Below, piece by piece: positions 1-4,614 of a DNA stretch of 6,441 bases. The position numbers were made by a program, and so were the translations under genes. The first letter of the stretch is position 1; every line of letters starts with the position of its first letter. The notes under the pieces were generated by a model, which was given only the letters and a program-made list of their open reading frames with translations, was not told the origin of the DNA and ran no database searches. The DNA comes from JALYUA01 sp038229875. GTDB lineage: Bacteria > Acidobacteriota > Thermoanaerobaculia > UBA5066 > Gp7-AA6. The DNA lies in assembly GCA_038229875.1 (NCBI GenBank), contig JBBROA010000170.1, positions 1 through 6,441 of the forward strand, read 5' to 3'.

Positions 1-1192
1 ATCGCGAGACGCACATGAAGTCGTCGCCGGGCCGCCAGGGCTCTGAGCCCGCGCCCGCGGCACCAATCAGGACGCCTCCCGAGACGGGCCAGAGGTCGTA
101 CGGAGCCGTCTGCGGCTGCGCGAAGCAGCTCGTTGCCGGGCTGCAGGTCCGATTCCCGGCGACCGGATCGGCCAGAGGAGAAGCCGGCGTCAGAGCCGGC
201 GTGCCGCTCAGAGGCGCGATGGCGTTGAATGCCAGGACATTGCCGGTGCCCGACACCCAGCCGCTCACCTGGATTCCGCCTGTCTGGTTCGCGAGCGCCG
301 TGTTCTGAACGATCCACACGTTCTGCTGGAGACCGCGGCCGCCGTAGTCCTGCGCCCATATCCCGTTATATCGATTCGCGACGACGATGTTGTTTCGGAC
401 GATCGCGGGTCCGCCACCGATATTGATGCCCGCGTCCGTCTTCGAGCCCTCGACGTAGTTGCGCTCGACGACGCTCGCGGGGTCGCCGCGGTTGGAGCCG
501 TAGACATCGATCCCGGGCCCTTGAGGATCGCAAATTGTGTTCTCGAGGATCGTCGCCCACGAGTTCAACTTGATCTCGAGCCCATAGCCGACCCCGTCGC
601 CCGGCTGGACCGTTCGGATCACGTTGCCCTGAATCAAAACGTTCAGGGCATGGCAGGAGACTCCGTCGTGGCAGCCGAAGTAGAGCCCGGTCGACTGCAA
701 ATTGCTCAGGACGTTATTCGTGACCGAGATGTCCTGATAGATGCTGCCGGCCGAGTTGGCGGCGACGGCGATGTCGGTCCGGTCGAAGACGTTCTGGTCG
801 ATCACGATTCCCTGGAGGCTGCTGCGCAGCTTCAACGGGTTCACGCCGGCCCCCGCCAGGGTGGGCCCGAACGTCAGCCAGCGGAAGACGAGATAGGAAC
901 CGTAGACGTCCACGATGTTGCTGCTCGTCCCGGCATAGGTAAAGAGCGCGCGGTCGGCGGGAGCTCCGCTCTGAGAGCGCAGCGTGATCGGAGCGCCGGC
1001 GGTGCCGGAAGCCGTGACCGCGCACGTCTGCGGGTAGGACCCCGCCGAGAAGAGGACCGTGTCTCCAGGCGCCGCGGCGTTCACGACACCGCACCACGCG
1101 CTGCCCGGAGCCACGAAGTGCGTCGCCGCCTCGCAGCTCGCCGCCGCGACCGCTCCCAGAGTAAAGAGCAGACACCGCGCGCGGAGTCTCAC
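1..1192 (-). CDS. Secreted right-handed parallel beta-helix repeat protein (partial, C-terminus beyond window)
   Basis: Translating the minus strand from the GTG at 1192-1190 gives 397 uninterrupted residues to the window edge. Residues 1-22 look like a signal peptide: RLRAR, then a hydrophobic run ending AAASCEA. A weak lipobox ending at C20 is an alternative reading. Residues 25-72 contain the lead-in typical of pectate-lyase-like helices (PGDTVLFSAGSYPQ, then GTAGAPITLRS). From about 130 to 325 come short repeats of beta-helix style, each with an Asn-rich turn: IDQNVF, VTNNVL, IQGNVI, LENTI, VERNYV, VRNNIV, VQNTAL and AFNAI. Residues 365-397 (YDLWPVSGGVLIGAAG, then WRPGDDFM) resemble the closing segment of such domains, so little is probably missing. 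AGGA (1204-1201) lies 8 bases before the GTG and supports this start; an in-frame GTG at 1210 is the alternative. The protein is exported. It could be a polysaccharide-binding or lyase-like protein, but I see no catalytic residues I can assign, so substrate and activity are unknown. Confidence 0.86.
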   Translation of the reverse strand, partial: MRLRARCLLFTLGAVAAASCEAATHFVAPGSAWCGVVNAAAPGDTVLFSAGSYPQTCAVTASGTAGAPITLRSQSGAPADRALFTYAGTSSNIVDVYGSYLVFRWLTFGPTLAGAGVNPLKLRSSLQGIVIDQNVFDRTDIAVAANSAGSIYQDISVTNNVLSNLQSTGLYFGCHDGVSCHALNVLIQGNVIRTVQPGDGVGYGLEIKLNSWATILENTICDPQGPGIDVYGSNRGDPASVVERNYVEGSKTDAGINIGGGPAIVRNNIVVANRYNGIWAQDYGGRGLQQNVWIVQNTALANQTGGIQVSGWVSGTGNVLAFNAIAPLSGTPALTPASPLADPVAGNRTCSPATSCFAQPQTAPYDLWPVSGGVLIGAAGAGSEPWRPGDDFMCVSR

Positions 1193-1362
1193 CGCCTGAT
1201 TCCTGATCACTTTTGCCTGGTAGAGATTCGAGGATACCACCGACGACTCCGACGACCGCGAGGGGTCAGCGTGAACGGGCACGGTGCTCAGCCGACGCTG
1301 TCGTCGGTCGGGTGGGTCAGATCAGGTCAGGTTGGCGGCCGAGACTTCTCTGGCAGGGCTGC

Positions 1363-1400
1363 TATATACCTTGATATACATATGCATCACGAAGTATATA
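1363..1400. promoter_or_regulatory. Candidate ArsR operator dyad
   Basis: TATATAC (1363-1369) and GTATATA (1394-1400) are perfect inverted arms. Their centre (1381.5) coincides with the centre of the palindrome CATATG (1379-1384), and a few more bases between them also pair. The dyad covers the spacer and the -10 box of the predicted promoter, a position where a bound ArsR dimer would block RNA polymerase. ArsR-family repressors commonly autoregulate through imperfect AT-rich dyads at their own promoters. That this ArsR binds here is inference. Confidence 0.5.
1371..1400 (+). promoter_or_regulatory. Sigma70-like promoter of the arsR operon
   Basis: TTGATA (1371-1376, five of six matches to TTGACA) is followed after 18 bases by TATATA (1395-1400, beginning TATA like the -10 consensus). 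It lies in a sharply AT-rich pocket of otherwise GC-rich DNA. A transcript starting the usual distance downstream would begin at about 1406-1409, on or just before the arsR ATG. This is a pattern match only. Confidence 0.6.
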
Positions 1401-1408
1401 AGTTCCTT

Positions 1409-1750
1409 ATGGTATCAGCGTTCGACATCATCGCGGAGCCGAACCGGCGCGCGATCCTGAGCCTTCTGGTCTCGTCCGAACAATCGGTTGGAGAGATCGA
1501 GTCTCGACTTCGTCTACCGCAGCCGACGGTGTCCAAGCATCTGCGAGTGCTGCGAGAGGCGGGCTTCGTGGAATTCACGGTCGACGCGCAGCGCCGTCTC
1601 TACCGGCTCAGACCTGAATCACTCCAGGAGCTCGACGCGTGGCTGGCTCCTTTCCGCCGGTTCTGGTCGGCTCACGTGGATGCTCTCGAACGGCACCTCG
1701 ACCGGATGGATCGATCGACGCCAGCGAAGAAAACGAGGAGAAGAAAATGA
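1409..1750 (+). CDS. ArsR-family winged-helix repressor (SRPBCC-linked type)
   Basis: This 113-residue protein has the compact ArsR fold. Residues 4-21 (AFDIIAEPNRRAILSLL) form the first helices. SVGEIESRL (26-34) and QPTVSKHLRVLREAGF (38-53) form the helix-turn-helix, and residues 54-67 the beta wing (VEFTVDAQRRLYRL). The C-terminal helix (75-100, ELDAWLAPFRRFWSAHVDALERHL) is typical of the ArsR subgroup encoded next to AHSA1/SRPBCC proteins. The metal-binding ELCVCD motif of arsenic sensors is absent and there are no cysteines at all, so metal sensing is unlikely. The ATG at 1409 is chosen because family members begin this close to the FD.IA.P.RR motif and because the predicted promoter places the transcript start there. 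The ATG at 1382 would add nine residues and lies upstream of the -10 box. No Shine-Dalgarno sequence precedes 1409. The stop overlaps the next start (ATGA). It is likely a dimeric cytoplasmic repressor of its own operon. Confidence 0.93.
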   Translation: MVSAFDIIAEPNRRAILSLLVSSEQSVGEIESRLRLPQPTVSKHLRVLREAGFVEFTVDAQRRLYRLRPESLQELDAWLAPFRRFWSAHVDALERHLDRMDRSTPAKKTRRRK

Positions 1751-2313
1751 CCGATCGCGAACGATACACACCGGGTGCGGCCAGCGGAGCGGACGTTCGG
1801 AAAGACGGAGAAAAGTGGACGCTCGTTCTCGTCAGAGAACTACTCCACCCGCCGGAGAAAGTCTGGCAGGCGCTCACCGACCCCGCGCATCTGCGCGAGT
1901 GGGCTCCCTTCGAGGCCGATCGGAGCCTGGGTACGGTCGGAGCCACGGTGAAGCTCACCACGGTCGGAGTGCCCACGCCGCAGGTTTCCGAAACACGAGT
2001 GACTCGAGCCGATCCTCCCGAGCTTCTTGAATACAGCTGGGGGGGCAACGATGTTCGGTGGAGACTCGAAGCCGCTGGCGGCGGCACGCGCCTCACGCTG
2101 TGGCACAACATCGAACGCCGCTTCATTTCGATGGGTGCTGCCGGGTGGCACATCTGCCTCGATGTTCTCGATCGCTTCCTCCGCGGAGCTCCCGTCGGCC
2201 GCATCGTCGCCGGTGAGGCGATGAAGTTCGGGTGGCCTCGGCTGAATGCTGAATACGCAGAGCAGTTCGGCGTCGAGTCCCCCGGTTTGCCGCCGAACGT
2301 CTCGAAGAATTGA
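1747..2313 (+). CDS. SRPBCC / AHSA1-like ligand-binding domain protein
   Basis: This 188-residue protein has the START-like helix-grip signature: LVLVRELLHPPEKVWQALTD (26-45), then PAHLREWAPF (46-55). Strand-forming segments follow at 65-90, then LLEYSW (93-98), VRWRLEAAGGGTRLTLWHNI (103-122) and a long C-terminal helix from about 134 (WHICLDVLDRFLRG). The family forms a hydrophobic cavity for small lipophilic ligands; the ligand here cannot be read from sequence. The AHSA1-like label describes the fold and does not imply Hsp90 activation. The start overlaps the arsR stop (ATGA at 1747-1750) and is preceded by GAGGAG at 1735-1740, six bases upstream, so translation is probably coupled. Co-transcription with an ArsR repressor and a DoxX-like protein is a recurring arrangement. 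A role in handling or sensing a small hydrophobic compound is inference. Confidence 0.9.
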   Translation: MTDRERYTPGAASGADVRKDGEKWTLVLVRELLHPPEKVWQALTDPAHLREWAPFEADRSLGTVGATVKLTTVGVPTPQVSETRVTRADPPELLEYSWGGNDVRWRLEAAGGGTRLTLWHNIERRFISMGAAGWHICLDVLDRFLRGAPVGRIVAGEAMKFGWPRLNAEYAEQFGVESPGLPPNVSKN

Positions 2314-2326
2314 AGGAGGGAGAACC

Positions 2327-2728
2327 ATGGAATCGACCCTGCAGAATCCGGCTCTCGTCGCCTCGAAAACCAGATCCACAAAGCCCAGCTCCAGAGCGAA
2401 GACGATCGTCTACTGGATCGCCACCGCGATCTTCTGTCTGCAGATGAGCTTCACCGCCTATGCGCAACTGCGTCTGCCGCAGGTGGCGGAGACCTTCACC
2501 CGCCTCGGGTTCCCCGAACACTTCCGGGTGGAGCTCGCGTGGGCCAAGCTCCTGGGAGTGGTGCTGTTGCTTGCGCCGGTGCCGGCGCGGCTCAAGGAGT
2601 GGGCGTACGCCGGCTTCGCCATCACCCTGGTCTCGGCGATCATCGCAGCCAGGCCTCGAAGTCACCACTCCAGTGGGCTCCCGCTTCTTCCGGAACTTCC
2701 ACGTCGTACGTCAGGAAGAACGACTTGA
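2327..2728 (+). pseudogene. DoxX-like (DoxX_2) membrane protein, 3'-truncated
   Basis: Residues 1-108 are a recognisable DoxX-like protein. A charged N-terminus is followed by a first membrane helix (about 25-47, TIVYWIATAIFCLQMSFTAY), then LRLPQVAETFTRLGFPEHFRVEL (48-70), a second helix (72-86, AWAKLLGVVLLLAPV) and the characteristic PARLKEWAYAGFAITLVSAIIA (86-107), the third helix. Family members then continue with a short loop and a fourth helix. Here, from about 2645-2650, the frame instead reads antisense through an IS110 transposase, adding a hydrophilic 25-residue tail (RPRSHHSSG and onward) to the TGA at 2726-2728. The fourth helix is missing and I do not find it elsewhere in the window. 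The start has an excellent AAGGAGGG (2313-2320) six bases upstream, overlapping the SRPBCC stop, so the gene belongs to the arsR operon. A shortened product may still be made but is probably non-functional. Identification is confident; loss of function is inferred. Confidence 0.86.
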
Positions 2729-3182
2729 TGCGCAACATCGCGGCGCAGCGGTCCCTCTGCACCCGCTGCCGTTGCCGCACCAGCTCGCGATCCGCCCGCT
2801 GACGGGCTTCCGGAACGAAGATCGGCCGAAGCAATCCTGCCTCCAGAGTCCGAGCCAGCTTAAAGCCGTCACGCCGATCCGTTTTCACCCGATCGCCGAT
2901 CTCTCCCGGCACGTGCGCCGCCGACACCACCATCGAGTCCACCTGATGAGATCGAAGCCAGTCGTGCAGCCCGTATCCAAACGGCCCCGTCTCGTACACG
3001 CTGTGAACCCGGCATCCGTCCAACTGTTGCAGCAGGCCGTTGAGCGCCTCACGCTTGGGTGGACAACTCACGCTCAAAAGCGTCTCTCCACCCGATCGCG
3101 CCGTCACCTGCCACGACGTCTTGGAAATATCCAGCCCCAGGAAAACCTCCGAACCCTCCGCCAACCGCAAACCCTCTCGCAT
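2640..3182 (-). pseudogene. IS110-family transposase, N-terminal DEDD half only
   Basis: The minus strand from ATG 3182-3180 encodes 180 residues and stops at TGA 2642-2640. The N-terminal RuvC-like DEDD domain of IS110/IS1111 transposases is clear: FLGLDISKTSW (D18), VYETGPFGYGLHDWL (E64), VVSAAHVPGEIGDRVKTDRRD (82-105, with D102 and D105) and KLARTLEAGLLRPIFVP. The segment 131-165 (DRELVRQRQRVQRDR, then RIKSFFLTY) and WSGDFEAWLR (171-180) also match the family, which normally continues for roughly 150-200 more residues. The missing part is the Transposase_20 domain with the catalytic serine, so the enzyme is inactive. AAGGAGGG (3195-3188) lies five bases before the start. The coding sequence ends exactly where the antisense DoxX-like gene also breaks. 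There are no other frameshifts or internal stops, which suggests a recent loss. Confidence 0.94.
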
Positions 3183-3263
3183 GGCGTCCCTCCTTCCCCT
3201 CAGAGTGCCACGCGCCCTCTTCCCTTTAGTCGCTCCTTCCATCACGCTCCGAACATAGCGATT
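2640..3263 (-). mobile_element. Remnant of an IS110-family insertion sequence (5' part)
   Basis: The remnant comprises the truncated transposase and about 81 bases of upstream DNA (3183-3263). The inner boundary at about 2640-2650 is set by the DoxX-like sequence. The outer boundary at 3263/3264 is inferred from where similarity to the second copy of the flanking repeat abruptly stops. IS110 elements lack conventional terminal inverted repeats, so the end cannot be read directly. Some groups carry a bridge RNA in the 5' non-coding region, others at the 3' side. An 81-base leader is short for the former, and the 3' end is lost. Alternatively, the non-coding leader may extend further right and include the repeat-like segment. 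Confidence 0.65.
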
Positions 3264-3371
3264 GATTTTCTGGTTCTCCGAATCGACTCGGTTTGTTCGG
3301 GAATGGTATCGAGTGCATCGCATGGGCGAAAATGATCCAGGAGGGCGGTCTCTGCAATCCGATTTCACGTC
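3264..3371 (+). repeat. Diverged, left-truncated copy of the palindromic repeat
   Basis: Bases 3264-3317 align with 4459-4516: about 45 of 54 positions are identical with four gap positions, including GTTCGGG and ATCGAGTGCA. After a dissimilar middle of different length, 3342-3371 again resembles 4561-4588 (GCGG.TCTC, AAT.C and GATTTCA.GTC shared). Both copies have the same orientation. The left end corresponding to 4446-4458 is missing and replaced by the IS110 leader; the right end is degenerate. No protein frame is conserved across the pair because the gaps are not multiples of three. Confidence 0.6.
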
Positions 3372-3431
3372 CCATCGGAACGGAAAAACGGCGTCCAGGC
3401 GGGGGCGCCGGGAGCGCCGGTTGATCGTCAC
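3372..3431. other. Non-coding spacer before the methyltransferase gene
   Basis: Sixty GC-rich bases lie between the degenerate repeat and the GTG at 3432. They contain no convincing promoter or Shine-Dalgarno sequence; GGGAG at about 3410-3414 is too distant to be useful. I did not find the missing end of the DoxX-like gene here. Confidence 0.5.
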
Positions 3432-4382
3432 GTGAAGAAGAAGAGCCCGGACGGGGGCCTTCCGGCGACCGCGTTCCACTCGGGCGCGCACCTCGAGGAG
3501 AGGCACCTGGAGGCCGCAGACAACGCCTGCCCGCTCTGTCTTTCCGAGAAGCCGAGACCGTCCGTTCTGCGTCTGCAGAGCGGCCCCGACGTAGAGCTGC
3601 TCGCCTGCGAAACCTGCGGCGGGTACTCGGCGTCCCGGATGCCGACGCCGCAAGCGCTCCACGACTACTACTCGGACTACTACGAGGACGCCGATCAGCG
3701 GATCACTTTCGATCTGCCGGGGCGGCTGGCGCTCCACATCTTCCAGCGCGCGTTTCCGGACGCGCCTCCGAACCGGCGCATCGACCTTCTGGATTTCGGC
3801 GGCGGAGACGCGGAGATCGCGAGGCGCATCGCGAGCCGGCTGCTCGAGGCCGGTGCGCCCTCCGTCCGCATTCAGCTCGTGGACTACAACGCCGAGGTCC
3901 GCCCTTCGGACTCCTCGCGAGTCTCTCTCGAGCGGGTCGAGACCCTGGAACGCGTGGAGAAGGGCGCATTCGATCTGGTGGTGGCGAGCGCGATCCTCGA
4001 GCACATCCCCCGTCCGCGGCGGGACCTCGTCTCGCTCTTCGACGCGCTCCGGCCCGGCGGGGTCTTCTACGCCCGCACTCCCTCGGTCGTGCCACTGCTC
4101 CGCCTCTGCGAGCGTTTCGGCATGCGCTGGGATTTCACTTTTCCCGGCCACGTCCACGATCTTGGCCAGAAGTTCTGGAGCACAATTCTGGGCCGTCTCT
4201 CCCTCGAAGGCACGATCGACGTCCTGGACGCCCGGCCGTCTCCTGTCGAGACGACTCTGCGAAATCATCCGCTTCGAACGGTCGCGGCCCGGCTGCTGAA
4301 GGCGCCGTGGCACCTGCTCGGCAGCTCCTGGGGCCTCGTCGGCGGCTGGGAGGTTTTCTTCCAGAAGAGACGCTCGTCGTGA
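3432..4382 (+). CDS. Class I SAM-dependent methyltransferase with N-terminal zinc ribbon
   Basis: This 316-residue protein begins with a CPLC (33-36) and CETC (59-62) pair, a four-cysteine zinc ribbon found on many methyltransferases linked to sugar or surface-polymer biosynthesis. The sequence DYYSDYYED (78-86) follows, then the Rossmann core. Motif I is LLDFGGGDAEIA (119-130), the acidic residue after strand 2 is D151 (LVDYN), the motif IV region is FDLVVASAILEHIPRPRRDL (180-199) and LRPGGVFYARTP lies at 207-217. The tail (about 225-316) has FPGHVHDLGQKFW, which may close the active site, and ends with GLVGGWEVFFQKR. The acceptor substrate cannot be assigned. The start is GTG at 3432 with no good ribosome-binding site. 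The first 30 residues are unremarkable, so the true start could differ. The gene is flanked on both sides by copies of one repeat and has no partner genes in view. Confidence 0.86.
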   Translation: MKKKSPDGGLPATAFHSGAHLEERHLEAADNACPLCLSEKPRPSVLRLQSGPDVELLACETCGGYSASRMPTPQALHDYYSDYYEDADQRITFDLPGRLALHIFQRAFPDAPPNRRIDLLDFGGGDAEIARRIASRLLEAGAPSVRIQLVDYNAEVRPSDSSRVSLERVETLERVEKGAFDLVVASAILEHIPRPRRDLVSLFDALRPGGVFYARTPSVVPLLRLCERFGMRWDFTFPGHVHDLGQKFWSTILGRLSLEGTIDVLDARPSPVETTLRNHPLRTVAARLLKAPWHLLGSSWGLVGGWEVFFQKRRSS

Positions 4383-4430
4383 CGCGCGCCGTCGCTCCCT
4401 TCGGCCGCACGGCGAATATGAGAAGAGCGC
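4383..4430. other. Short spacer after the methyltransferase
   Basis: This spacer contains CGCCGT (4387-4392) and ACGGCG (4409-4414), a possible 6-bp stem with a 16-base loop and no T-tract. No other feature is visible. Confidence 0.35.
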
Positions 4431-4600
4431 CTGAGGAGGTCCCCGAGGGGTCAGTTCTGATTTCCTGATTCTCTGAGGTCGACCCGGTCCCTCGTTCGGG
4501 GATGAGATCGAGTGCAGCTCTTTGAGATGTGCCGGGCCGGCTTCGCTGGTCGCCGGACGAGCGGATCTCAATTCAGGATTTCAGGTCTGACCCCTGAAAT
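4431..4600 (+). repeat. REPIN/MITE-like palindromic element with inverted ends
   Basis: The ends 4446-4470 and 4571-4595 are inverted repeats matching at 20 of 25 positions; the outermost nine bases, AGGGGTCAG, are identical. The right end also folds on itself: ATTTCAGG (4578-4585) and CCTGAAAT (4593-4600) form a perfect 8-bp hairpin with a 7-base loop. On the left, CTGA/TCAG (4431-4434 and 4451-4454) enclose CCCCGAGGGG. A central hairpin at 4535-4551 pairs GGCCGGC with GCTGGTC, allowing two G-U pairs. Palindromic termini around a roughly 150-bp non-coding body suggest a REPIN-type or MITE-type non-autonomous element, possibly moved by a RAYT-type transposase encoded elsewhere. A partial second copy at about 3264-3371 supports mobility or duplication. 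The exact outer edges are uncertain and no target-site duplication was identified. Confidence 0.66.
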
Positions 4601-4614
4601 AGAATCCGCGCACG

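Larger units (their letters stand above)
1193..1408. other. Intergenic region between divergent genes
   Basis: About 216 bases separate the beta-helix start from the arsR start. The half next to the beta-helix gene is GC-rich with a CGACGAC direct repeat near 1240-1258. I see no convincing leftward promoter there. The half next to arsR (from about 1361) changes abruptly to AT-rich sequence with a sigma70-like promoter and a dyad, listed separately. No RNA gene or terminator is evident. Confidence 0.6.

Noticed and set aside
714..1175. Minus-strand 153-codon ORF
   Set aside because: It is a shifted frame of the beta-helix gene with Arg/Gly-rich, domainless sequence.
1311..1332. GGTCAG direct repeats as a regulatory array or repeat end
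   Set aside because: Two short imperfect units with no dyad, no counterpart in the opposite orientation and no similarity to the 4431-4600 element beyond GGTCAG.
521..1750. Plus-strand ORF of 409 codons as one protein
   Set aside because: The first 296 codons are antisense to the beta-helix gene and intergenic DNA. Only the part from 1409 is the ArsR repressor.
3318..3431. Missing 3' end of the DoxX-like gene beyond the IS
   Set aside because: Translations of this stretch show no hydrophobic helix or DoxX-like motif, so a clean insertion with both doxX halves retained is not supported.
4387..4414. Possible terminator after the methyltransferase
   Set aside because: A 6-bp stem with a 16-base loop and no T-tract is weak in GC-rich DNA.
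2640..4571. Long minus-strand ORF of 643 codons
   Set aside because: Only its last 180 residues are a real protein (IS110 transposase). The rest is antisense to the methyltransferase and crosses the non-coding repeats, with Arg/Pro-rich composition typical of GC-rich shadow frames.
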